Counted from the stretch's first letter, positions 1-6,034 are shown. The stretch is 7,218 nt of DNA from Gammaproteobacteria bacterium (GCA_012270695.1 JAAXHV010000333.1:1-7218), one strand, 5' to 3'. Translations and numbers: made by a program. The notes: generated from the letters alone by a model not told the origin.

Positions 1-519
1 CACCAGATTTCGAAAATCCTGGATGGGATCCGTTACTGGCGTATCCCGGTCATGCACGGCGAGTTTCTCTGCGAAGAAACCACCGGGGTAGTCCCCGCTA
101 TCGGAGGGGGCAATTTTCTTGTCCTCGCCAAAACTTCGCGCCACGGTTTGACTGCCTGTGAAAAGGCGGTAAAGGCGATACGCAGTGTGCAGGGGGCAGT
201 CACTACGTTTCCCGGCGGGATCGTCGGCTCGGGCTCCAAGGTGGGTTCAAAATATTCATTTTTACCGGCGTCCACCAATGAAGCATTCTGCCCCACCCTG
301 AAAGGACGGGTGGACAGTATGCTGACCGAAGAAGTGGGTTCCGTCCTGGAAATCGTTATCGACGGCCTGAATGAAGCAGCGATCAGTGCGGCAATGCGGG
401 CCGGTATAAAAGCGGTTTGCCAAAACGGACCCGACAAGGGTATTTACCGGATCAGCGCAGGGAACTACGGCGGAAAACTGGGCCCTTATCATTTTCACCT
501 CAGGGAGATCCTGAAATGA
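1..519 (+). CDS. fhcD: Formylmethanofuran:H4MPT formyltransferase (Ftr/FhcD), 5'-truncated by window edge
   Basis: The reading frame is open from base 1, so only the C-terminal 172 residues are seen; family members are about 300 residues. The product moves a formyl group between H4MPT and methanofuran (or an analogue) in the cytoplasm. In methylotrophs it is one subunit of the Fhc complex, which releases formate from formyl-H4MPT. Visible family-like stretches are IRYWRIPVMHGEF (residues 10-22 of the fragment), the glycine-rich GGGNFLVLA, the GGIVGSGSKVGSKYSFLPAS segment, and the tail GKLGPYHFHLREILK. No frameshift or internal stop is present. The stop codon lies in an ATGA overlap (516-519), the arrangement expected if another fhc gene followed directly. 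Instead 63 bp separate it from fhcC, and this gap holds a second copy of the fhcD tail. The order fhcD-fhcC matches the usual fhc operon. Identification is by recognising family sequence; the missing N-terminus is outside the window. Confidence 0.93.
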   Translation, partial: HQISKILDGIRYWRIPVMHGEFLCEETTGVVPAIGGGNFLVLAKTSRHGLTACEKAVKAIRSVQGAVTTFPGGIVGSGSKVGSKYSFLPASTNEAFCPTLKGRVDSMLTEEVGSVLEIVIDGLNEAAISAAMRAGIKAVCQNGPDKGIYRISAGNYGGKLGPYHFHLREILK

Positions 520-547
520 AACTCAACCACCACGTAAGCCCGCCAGT

Positions 548-586
548 CTGGGGTATCATCTCCTCCTGAGAGAAATACTGAAATGA
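548..586 (+). pseudogene. Vestigial second copy of the fhcD 3' end
   Basis: Read in frame from 548, this stretch encodes LGYHLLLREILK and a TGA stop. The intact fhcD ends LGPYHFHLREILK and TGA (479-519). The two tails differ by one missing codon (Pro), two replacements (F to L, H to L) and five synonymous codons (GGC/GGG, CTC/CTG, AGG/AGA, GAG/GAA, ATC/ATA). The stop again overlaps the next start as ATGA, here the fhcC start at 583. An excess of synonymous differences suggests the copy diverged while it was coding, not by decay after a recent duplication. Further upstream in this frame (518-547) no FhcD similarity is visible, so only about 12 codons survive. It is too short to be functional except as a translational-coupling leader for fhcC. 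A chance match is possible but unlikely given the shared position next to an ATGA junction. Confidence 0.7.
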
Positions 587-1413
587 AACCCATGATTTTC
601 ACGTTGATGGAAAAACCACGGCAGCCACTGGATTTATCGCCATTGACGCCGGATACACTGGTTAACGCCGGCAACTGTGAACAGGCAGCCAAAATCCGAC
701 TGTCCCTGGGAGCAACAAAAATCAGCGCCGGCGACCTGTTTTCCATCACCGGAGAAAATCCTGATGATATCGAGTTACGCCGCACCACGGCACAAGTGAC
801 CCACGTCGGCGCACACATGTCCCAGGGGCGCGTCAGCGTGAAAGCCCACGGCGGTAGCTACCTGGGTTATGGAATGAAAGGTGGCTCGATCAGGGTTGCC
901 GGCAACTGCGGCGACTGGCTCGGTTGTAATATGCACTGGGGCAGAATCGATGTCGATGGTGACGCCGGCGATTACATCGGCGGAGGCTTACGAGGCAGTC
1001 TGTATGGCATGCGGGACGGACTGATCACGGTATGGGGAAACGCCGGGCGCCGGCTCGGCGGTAAAATGCGGCGGGGAATGATCATGGTCCACGGCAGCGC
1101 AGGGGATTTTGCCGGCGCGGGGATGATCGCCGGAACTATATTGATCCTGGGTAAATCCGGTAAATTGCCCGGCTACGGGATGAAACGCGGCAGCATCATA
1201 CTGGGCAAAACGCCTGAACAAACAGGCAGCACCTTGATCAACTGTGGCGTCCTTAAGATGGAGTATTTGCGCCTGTTTTTCAAACAGCTTTCCCGGATGG
1301 GAAAGCGCTACCGGTTTTTCCGGAATTTCGGCCCCGAGGTCCGGCTTTATGCCGGTGACACGGCAAACAACGGCAAGGGAGAATTAATGGTCCTGCTCAA
1401 CGCGCATAAGTAA
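583..1413 (+). CDS. fhcC: Formyltransferase/hydrolase complex subunit C (formylmethanofuran dehydrogenase subunit C-like)
   Basis: This 276-residue protein matches the FwdC/FmdC/FhcC family in length and pattern. Residues about 75-208 form a run of glycine-rich turns (for example GYGMKGGSIRVAGNCGDWLG, GGKMRRGMIMVHGSAGDFAG, GYGMKRGSIILG). This is the right-handed beta-helix also found at the C-terminus of the glutamate synthase large subunit. The C-terminal part (about 225-276) ends with RLYAGDTANNGKGELMV. In methylotrophs FhcC is a structural subunit of the cytoplasmic Fhc complex that converts formyl-H4MPT to formate; the complex is a hydrolase, not a dehydrogenase. The start at 583 is preferred because it overlaps the vestigial fhcD stop (ATGA), with a modest GAGAG ribosome site near 568-572. 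A second ATG at 592 is possible. It follows fhcD on the same strand, presumably in one transcript. Confidence 0.92.
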   Translation: MKPMIFTLMEKPRQPLDLSPLTPDTLVNAGNCEQAAKIRLSLGATKISAGDLFSITGENPDDIELRRTTAQVTHVGAHMSQGRVSVKAHGGSYLGYGMKGGSIRVAGNCGDWLGCNMHWGRIDVDGDAGDYIGGGLRGSLYGMRDGLITVWGNAGRRLGGKMRRGMIMVHGSAGDFAGAGMIAGTILILGKSGKLPGYGMKRGSIILGKTPEQTGSTLINCGVLKMEYLRLFFKQLSRMGKRYRFFRNFGPEVRLYAGDTANNGKGELMVLLNAHK

Positions 1414-1425
1414 CCCGGCTTCCTC

Positions 1426-1519
1426 ACCAGGTGATGCGAAGATAGCGGCGGCAACAAGCGACCTGGTAATGAGAAATCGGGGGTAGATATTGAAGGTTTG
1501 CTTGAGCGTCTGGCAAGCA
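1426..1519. repeat. Two weak inverted repeats in the convergent gap between fhcC and the exported-protein gene
   Basis: The gap 1414-1527 lies between converging genes. It contains ACCAGGT (1426-1432) pairing with ACCTGGT (1461-1467) across 28 bases, and TGCTTG (1499-1504) pairing with CAAGCA (1514-1519) across 9 bases. Neither is followed directly by a T-tract on either strand; the nearest is TTTTT at 1532-1536, 12 bases past the second stem and inside the opposite gene. They may help end transcription, but I do not see a canonical terminator. Confidence 0.25.
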
Positions 1520-1527
1520 GAGGAAAA

Positions 1528-2406
1528 TCAGTTTTTGAATTCGGCGTGTTGCAGGGTCAGGATCTCTTCAATCAGCGGTTCCCTGTCCGGTGATCTGCCC
1601 GGGATGACGGTCTTGATCTGGTACAGTTTCCCCGGCACCTGGTCGGATAATATGAACTCATAAACTTTGGGAGCAAACTCGGCAAACTGTCTTCTCCGGG
1701 GGTCATGGAGATAAGGTGTGATTGAAATTTTCTCGCCGGTGATTTGCGCGCCGCCATACTCAAACTTCACTGTTTCAATTTTCGCGGCCTTGGCAAAAGC
1801 AGACTTGATCCTTCTCTGGAAATAGCGCCAACTGCCGTTGGTCAGCCGGTTCATCTCATAGACGTCTCCCTGCATGTAGACCACCAGGATCGGGTTGCCG
1901 GTAATGCCGACAAGGTTATCCCGACTGGCATTCTGCGCTCTGTCAGCGCTGAAAAATTCCAGGTCGGCATCCTTGCTGCCGTCCTCGTTAACCTTAATGA
2001 TATCCAGGAATACGGAGTCGCTGAAGCCCTCTTCAAAGCTGCCGCGTTTGACGAAATCATAATAAAGCCGTCCCGGACTGTCGATGTTTTGCAGGTGATT
2101 ATCCAGCCAGAGTTTCACCTCCGCGTCGGCGAATTCATAGGACCCCGGGTCAACGACCGCAGGGTCGCCCATCCTGCCCAGGGTGGCTCCCTTCACCTCC
2201 ACGCCCTCTTCCGTGTCTTCAGCAAAAGCCGCCGGTGCAAATAATAACCACAGAGCGCACAGAGAACACAGAGTTATCAGAAAGAAATTCCAGTAATTTT
2301 TTTGTATCAGATTGCCAGGACCGTCCGTTATGGAGATAGTGGTCGCCGTATATGCGGCGGTGTATTCACAGCCGGTCTTTTCGGGCGTATAGAAACCTGC
2401 CTTCAT
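1528..2406 (-). CDS. Exported protein of unknown function with a repeat-derived N-terminus
   Basis: I do not recognise a named family. The frame encodes 292 residues. A hydrophobic segment at about 41-62 (FFLITLCSLCALWLLFAPAA, then FA) ends in a good signal-peptidase site (AFA, then EDTEEG), predicting a periplasmic mature protein of about 230 residues. The mature part has no cysteine, is mixed alpha/beta in character, and includes ITGNPILVVYMQGDVYEMNRL and WRYFQRRIKSAFAKAAK. The n-region before the hydrophobic core is about 40 residues, far too long for a normal signal peptide. It and half of the core are encoded by the 201-bp inverted-repeat element (2246-2446). ATG 2406 is the only ATG, GTG or TTG upstream of the core in frame. 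It is preceded by GGAGG, but with only two bases of spacing. The gene follows xoxJ by 44 bp, so it probably belongs to the cupredoxin-xoxJ operon. The true start is uncertain. Confidence 0.75.
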   Translation of the reverse strand: MKAGFYTPEKTGCEYTAAYTATTISITDGPGNLIQKNYWNFFLITLCSLCALWLLFAPAAFAEDTEEGVEVKGATLGRMGDPAVVDPGSYEFADAEVKLWLDNHLQNIDSPGRLYYDFVKRGSFEEGFSDSVFLDIIKVNEDGSKDADLEFFSADRAQNASRDNLVGITGNPILVVYMQGDVYEMNRLTNGSWRYFQRRIKSAFAKAAKIETVKFEYGGAQITGEKISITPYLHDPRRRQFAEFAPKVYEFILSDQVPGKLYQIKTVIPGRSPDREPLIEEILTLQHAEFKN

Positions 2407-2446
2407 TTCCTCCGTAGTCTCTGTGTGCTCTGTATACTCTGTGGTT
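2246..2446. repeat. 201-bp element bounded by inverted CACAGAG-type repeats
   Basis: The left arm is 2246-2273 and the right arm 2419-2446. Each is 28 bp, and the left arm matches the reverse complement of the right arm at 24 of 28 positions. Both start AACCACAGAG and contain three CACAGAG-like units spaced 9 bp apart; the right arm continues with a fourth degenerate unit (TACGGAG on the - strand). Between the arms is 145 bp of ordinary-looking sequence with a near-palindrome at 2344-2359 (CGCCGTATATGCGGCG), close to the element centre. No clear target-site duplication flanks the element. It begins 4 bp after the xoxJ stop and ends inside the next gene. As far as I recall, CACAGAG-unit repeats occur dispersed in many environmental bacterial genomes; that this one is mobile is inference. 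Confidence 0.7.
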
Positions 2447-2450
2447 GAGT

Positions 2451-3314
2451 TCAGTCGTCGTCTTCCGGTTTTTCAGTTTTTTTCAACGGCAACAACGGCA
2501 CGCCGTAGTCCTCCAGGATGGCGTTGATTTCCGCCTGGTTCTCGGCAATCAGTTGATTCACCTTGTCCTTCCATTCCTTTTCACCGTACCTGACCGCCAT
2601 TGCCACACTGAATTCAAACTTCACCGGGGGAGGCGAAAAATCATCACGTAACGGCAGGATTATAAGGTCCCGGCCGCCTTCGAGGGTTTTGGCATAAAAT
2701 CCTATGGTAGGCCCCCAGACTATCGCCGCGTCGATTTTTCCCGCAATCAGGTCCTTGGTCAAAGTCTCACCCGGATGCACCTCCGGGTCGCCGGTCTGGC
2801 TTTGGTACGGCACTATATTCCCCATCAGGCCGTGCTTAAATACCCAGAACTGGTCCGGGCCGCGATCAGTCACACCGAATTTTACTTTCAAGCCGTTTTT
2901 GACCAGTTCAAACAGCATTTCCGGTGAAGTGACATCATCCATGCCCCGACCCCCGGCCAATACCAGGGAATGGGTACTGGTGTAATAAGGATCCGTTGGT
3001 GAGGCCAGTTCGAAATGTTCTGAAACATTCATGACCAGATCGCACTTGTACCCGGGGCCCGATTCGGATTCTGCCCTGAGAGTATTCCGGATAAACCCTA
3101 TTCTTGTAGGAAAAAATTCATACTGCACTTCCACACCCATTTTCTCCGCGAACAACTCGGCTATCTTGTTCTCGAAGCCCTCCTCCTTGCGATTGGAAAA
3201 GGGCAGCAAAAACGGATCAGCGCATACTTTCAGCGCGGTCATTTCCCCGACATCGACTGCTAAGGCCGGTACACCGGGGACCAACAACAGGCACGCCAGC
3301 AGGTATCTTTTCAT
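2451..3314 (-). CDS. xoxJ: XoxJ/MxaJ-type periplasmic substrate-binding-like protein linked to quinoprotein dehydrogenase
   Basis: This 287-residue protein has a signal peptide (MKRYLLACLLLVPGVPALA, cleavage after A19) and a type II periplasmic-binding-protein fold. The N-terminal hallmark LKVCADPFLLPFSNRKEEGF (28-47) followed by ENKIAEL and RIGFIRNTL is characteristic of XoxJ/MxaJ, annotated as quinoprotein dehydrogenase-associated putative ABC transporter substrate-binding protein. C31 and C91 could form a disulfide. The family is thought to assist maturation or activation of PQQ methanol dehydrogenase, not to import a solute. The tail is acidic (KPEDDD). I chose ATG at 3314 over the in-frame TTG at 3323: the AAGG ribosome site (3324-3327) lies 9 bases before the ATG but touches the TTG. 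The cupredoxin stop is 5 bp upstream, so the two genes are probably translationally coupled. Confidence 0.9.
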   Translation of the reverse strand: MKRYLLACLLLVPGVPALAVDVGEMTALKVCADPFLLPFSNRKEEGFENKIAELFAEKMGVEVQYEFFPTRIGFIRNTLRAESESGPGYKCDLVMNVSEHFELASPTDPYYTSTHSLVLAGGRGMDDVTSPEMLFELVKNGLKVKFGVTDRGPDQFWVFKHGLMGNIVPYQSQTGDPEVHPGETLTKDLIAGKIDAAIVWGPTIGFYAKTLEGGRDLIILPLRDDFSPPPVKFEFSVAMAVRYGEKEWKDKVNQLIAENQAEINAILEDYGVPLLPLKKTEKPEDDD

Positions 3315-3319
3315 TGTTA

Positions 3320-3793
3320 TCAACCTTGTTTCTTCGCAGCCCGTTGCACCTTGAGGATTTTACCGATAAGCCGCCGGTAAGGACCCTGAAGGTTGGCTCT
3401 CGCATTCTCCATGGCAGTATCAATGTTGACCGGCTCGCCTACTACGATGACACCCACCATTCCGAACCCGATATGGGGAATGCACACAAAGGGATACACA
3501 CCTTCTACGTCCAGTTGCAGGGTAATATCGTTGCCCATTCCACTTTTCCAGCCTTCGGCACCTTCGGGAAGCATTCCAGCGAATTCTCCGCCATCGGGAA
3601 ACGGCACTTTATCAATCGATACGGTGTCATGGGATGTCATATTAACGAATCTCACGTTATCGCCCGGTTGTATATATAGGACATCCGGATTGAATATACG
3701 CGCTTCCGCGTTAATTACGTGAATCTGTTGGGCAGATACCTCGATGGAGCTCAGGACGAATAAAACTGTTATAAGACCTCTTTTCAAATACAT
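3320..3793 (-). CDS. Pseudoazurin-like cupredoxin (type 1 copper protein), candidate XoxF electron acceptor
   Basis: The 157-residue product has a signal peptide (cleavage about after VSA, residue 21), so it is periplasmic. Type 1 copper ligands are visible: H55 in MTSHDTVSI, then C104, H107 and M112 in YPFVCIPHIGFGMVGVIVVG. The C-x2-H-x4-M spacing matches pseudoazurin and plastocyanin-like proteins. A C-terminal extension of about 35 residues (from 121), rich in Arg and Lys and ending AAKKQG, resembles pseudoazurin's C-terminal helices. Such proteins carry single electrons between periplasmic enzymes. Its position between xoxF and xoxJ, with no cytochrome c gene in the window, suggests it may accept electrons from XoxF in place of cytochrome cL. 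That role is inference. The start has an AGGGGAT ribosome site about 12 bases upstream. The stop is 5 bp before the xoxJ start. Confidence 0.88.
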   Translation of the reverse strand: MYLKRGLITVLFVLSSIEVSAQQIHVINAEARIFNPDVLYIQPGDNVRFVNMTSHDTVSIDKVPFPDGGEFAGMLPEGAEGWKSGMGNDITLQLDVEGVYPFVCIPHIGFGMVGVIVVGEPVNIDTAMENARANLQGPYRRLIGKILKVQRAAKKQG

Positions 3794-3829
3794 ATTCTCT
3801 ATCCCCTTAAACTGTCATTTTTTATTGTC

Positions 3830-3838
3830 ATCATAGCA
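3830..3838 (-). promoter_or_regulatory. Putative extended -10 promoter for the cupredoxin-xoxJ operon
   Basis: On the - strand the sequence reads TGCTATGAT: an extended -10 (TGn) with TATGAT, matching TATAAT at 5 of 6 positions. No good -35 box is seen 17 bases upstream, which is acceptable for an extended -10. Transcription would start near 3823, about 30 bases before the cupredoxin ATG. It lies downstream of the xoxF terminator, where an independent promoter would be needed. Confidence 0.4.
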
Positions 3839-3893
3839 TAATCAGCCGCTACGGATATATGGATATGATTAATGATTCACCGATAAGTTCCAT

Positions 3894-3926
3894 AAAAAAA
3901 TCCCCGATATCAGCGATATCGGGGAT
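3894..3926 (-). terminator. Rho-independent terminator of xoxF
   Basis: A perfect 12-bp stem (ATCCCCGATATC at 3900-3911, GATATCGGGGAT at 3915-3926) closes a 3-base loop. On the - strand it is followed by a run of seven T residues (A-run at 3894-3900 on the + strand, its last base shared with the stem). It lies 34 bp after the xoxF stop and before the cupredoxin gene. It should release most xoxF transcripts, leaving the downstream genes to readthrough or their own promoter. Confidence 0.92.
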
Positions 3927-3960
3927 CATGACTACAAACTTGTGAAAAAGTTTGTTCGGT

Positions 3961-5943
3961 CTACGGCAGGCTGAACACCATCAACACGCCACTGTTACGT
4001 GTTGAATTCCACAGTGCGCGATAACCGCCTACAGCACCCAACGCCGCATCACCGGACATGTCACGCAGAACCGGTATTGCCACTACAGCGCCAGCCCATC
4101 CGCCGATGCCGGAAAGAACACCAACGTATTGCTTGCCCTTGTGGGACCAGGTGTTGAAGTTGCCGATAATGCCTGACGGGGTCTTGAATTGCCAAAGCAG
4201 CTTGCCGCTACTGGCATCAATCGCCTTTGCATATCCTTCAAGCGTACCGTAGAAAACTACGTCACCGTTGGTTGCTAATGCGCCACTCCATACCGACCAC
4301 CGCTCGGGAATAGACCATACGATCTTGCCTTCGCCAGCATCCCAGGCAATAAAGTTGCCCATGTTGGTCGTGCCGTTACCCATTACTTGGCCGGCCGGAT
4401 ACATCGTCAGGTTGGCATTGACATACCAGCTACCAGCAGCTTGCTCGTAGGTAACGCCACCAGCCTCGTAGCTGACCGGTTCATAAGTCATACAAACGTG
4501 GTTTGTAGGCACATAGAACAAGCCGGTTTTCGGAGAGTAGGCAGCAGGTTGCTGGTCCTTGGTGCCCAGTGCGGCAGGGCAGACGTCCTTGGAAGTCACG
4601 TCCTGACCGTTGTAGTGAGTGCTGAACTCATTGACAACCTGGGGATAACCCGTCTTCATATCAACGTGGGTTGCCCAGTTAACGGCCGGGTCATACTTCT
4701 CAGCTACCAGCAGTTCGCCGGTCTTGCGGTTCATGGTATAACCGAAACCGTTACGGTCGAAGTGAACCAGAGCCGGTGTATCCTCACCCTTGACTTCCAT
4801 ATCGGCCAGGATCATCTCGTTTATGCCGTCATAGTCCCACTCATCGTGGGGCGTCATCTGGTAAACCCAACGAGCCACGCCGGTGTCGATGTCGCGGGCA
4901 AAAATGGTCATGGACCACTTGTTGTCGCCGGGACGGACAACAGGATTCCAAGTGCCGGGGTTGCCGTTACCGTAGTACATCAGGTTCTCATCGAAGTCGG
5001 CAGGCCACCAGCCCCAGACGGAACCACCACCTATCTTCCACTGGTCGGAAGTCTCTTTACAATCACGCTCAGCCGCTGAGTTGGCCCGGAGAGCATTCTC
5101 GCCCCAGGAACTCTTCCCGGTCCCTACTTCGGCATCAAACGCACACCAGGTCTTCAGGGAAGAATCCGCGCCGACCGGTTCGCCCATGGACGTGGTATTC
5201 TCGTCAAACAGGATATCTTCGTCCGGACCCATGCTGAACGCACGCCATGCAAGGCTGCCGTCGCTGGCATTGAAAGCGGCAATCCAGCAGCGCACGCCAA
5301 ACTCGGCGCCGGAACATCCGGTAAAGACCTTGTCTTTAATCGGGTGTGGCGCGTTGGTGTTGGTCATGCCATTCTTCGGGCCATAGGGACCACCGAGCGC
5401 TTCAGAGATGTCAGCGCCGTTTTTTGTAGACCAGATAATGCTGCCATCCTTGGGATTCAAGGCATACAATGTGGTGTCAGCCGCTTGCAGGTAAATCTGC
5501 CCCATGCTGTACCCCAATCCACGATTGACGATGTCACAACACATCTTCGGGACAGTTTCTGCTTCGTCCTGAGGCGGCACGAAATCCCAAGTGATTTCCA
5601 GGGTCTCAAGATCTATGGCAAATACGTCATTCGGGAATGACGCGTGAATATACAGATGGTCGGTATCCAGACCTGTCTCGCTTGGCGGCAGAACCAGAGG
5701 ACCCCCCTCATGGCCTTGCAGACGTCCTGTCGAAAACGTCCACGCAGCCACCAGATCACCGGCGTTCTTGTTATTGATCTGATCCAGTTCAGAATAACGC
5801 CAGTTGTTATAATTGCCGCCCGGAAATACCCAATAGTTCGCGTCCTTCATCAACTCTCTTAAGCCGTCGTTAGCATAAGTTGACATGGACATGAACAGGG
5901 CAAGAGAGACAATTATCCATTTACTGAAGGAAAATTTACTCAT
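3961..5943 (-). CDS. xoxF: Lanthanide-dependent PQQ methanol dehydrogenase XoxF
   Basis: This 660-residue periplasmic quinoprotein oxidises methanol, and probably formaldehyde, using PQQ. The signal peptide ends at about A24 (STYA, then ND). The fold is an eight-bladed propeller with repeated W-type blades such as DASSGKLLWQFKTPSG. Active-site features are the adjacent Cys135-Cys136 pair under PQQ, E214 in SGAEFGVR, N328 in GNGNPGTWN, and D370-Y-D372 in HDEWDYDGINE. D370 is the catalytic-base position. D372 is the extra aspartate that separates Ln-type XoxF from Ca-type MxaF, which has Ala there. C455 and C484 match the conserved second disulfide. Two extra cysteine pairs are present: C210/C219, flanking E214, and C267/C295, within an insertion at about 250-300. 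Length is above the usual roughly 600 residues. A very strong ribosome site (5946-5955) precedes the ATG. The Xox clade cannot be fixed by eye. Confidence 0.96.
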   Translation of the reverse strand: MSKFSFSKWIIVSLALFMSMSTYANDGLRELMKDANYWVFPGGNYNNWRYSELDQINNKNAGDLVAAWTFSTGRLQGHEGGPLVLPPSETGLDTDHLYIHASFPNDVFAIDLETLEITWDFVPPQDEAETVPKMCCDIVNRGLGYSMGQIYLQAADTTLYALNPKDGSIIWSTKNGADISEALGGPYGPKNGMTNTNAPHPIKDKVFTGCSGAEFGVRCWIAAFNASDGSLAWRAFSMGPDEDILFDENTTSMGEPVGADSSLKTWCAFDAEVGTGKSSWGENALRANSAAERDCKETSDQWKIGGGSVWGWWPADFDENLMYYGNGNPGTWNPVVRPGDNKWSMTIFARDIDTGVARWVYQMTPHDEWDYDGINEMILADMEVKGEDTPALVHFDRNGFGYTMNRKTGELLVAEKYDPAVNWATHVDMKTGYPQVVNEFSTHYNGQDVTSKDVCPAALGTKDQQPAAYSPKTGLFYVPTNHVCMTYEPVSYEAGGVTYEQAAGSWYVNANLTMYPAGQVMGNGTTNMGNFIAWDAGEGKIVWSIPERWSVWSGALATNGDVVFYGTLEGYAKAIDASSGKLLWQFKTPSGIIGNFNTWSHKGKQYVGVLSGIGGWAGAVVAIPVLRDMSGDAALGAVGGYRALWNSTRNSGVLMVFSLP

Positions 5944-5955
5944 GACCTCCTCCTC
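5944..5955 (-). promoter_or_regulatory. Unusually strong ribosome binding site of xoxF
   Basis: The - strand reads GAGGAGGAGGTC immediately before the ATG. Two overlapping AGGAGG registers give near-full complementarity to the 16S rRNA 3' end. It fixes the xoxF start at 5943 and fits a highly expressed enzyme. Confidence 0.8.
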
Positions 5956-5992
5956 TTTTGTTAATTGACAGTTTTGATCTCGATTTTATGGC

Positions 5993-6030
5993 CTCTCTGC
6001 TATCTCGAGATCATGAAAGATAGCTGAGAG
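5993..6030 (-). promoter_or_regulatory. Stem-loop at the predicted 5' end of the xoxF transcript
   Basis: A 13-bp inverted repeat with one mismatch (5993-6005 with 6018-6030) encloses a 12-base loop. It falls just after the expected start of transcription (about 6027-6028) from the candidate promoter, some 50 bases before the xoxF ATG. There is no T-tract, so it is not a terminator. It could stabilise the mRNA 5' end or be an operator. ATCTCGAGAT (6002-6011), a perfect 10-bp palindrome, lies inside it. Confidence 0.45.
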
Positions 6031-6034
6031 TTAA

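Noticed and set aside
516..569. A 17-codon frame (MKLNHHVSPPVWGIISS) starting in the ATGA overlap of the fhcD stop
   Set aside because: It has a plausible ribosome site (GGGAG), but the frame is probably a by-product of the duplicated ATGA junction and possibly a remnant fhcC start. No known peptide resemblance.
1744..2244. A 166-residue + strand open frame opposite the unknown exported protein
   Set aside because: It has no upstream ribosome site or family resemblance. The - strand frame has a signal peptide and operon context.
3315..3323. TTG at 3323 as the xoxJ start, overlapping the cupredoxin stop by 4 bases
   Set aside because: The AAGG ribosome site touches the TTG, while its spacing to ATG 3314 is normal and gives a standard signal peptide.
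4387..5079. A 230-residue + strand open frame inside xoxF
   Set aside because: It is antisense to a highly conserved XoxF region and has no ribosome site or recognisable domain. Long antisense frames are common opposite GC-biased codons.
3961..5943. Ca-dependent MxaF identity for the dehydrogenase
   Set aside because: The motif is DYD, not DYA or DFA, and no mxaI-like small subunit gene is present in the window.
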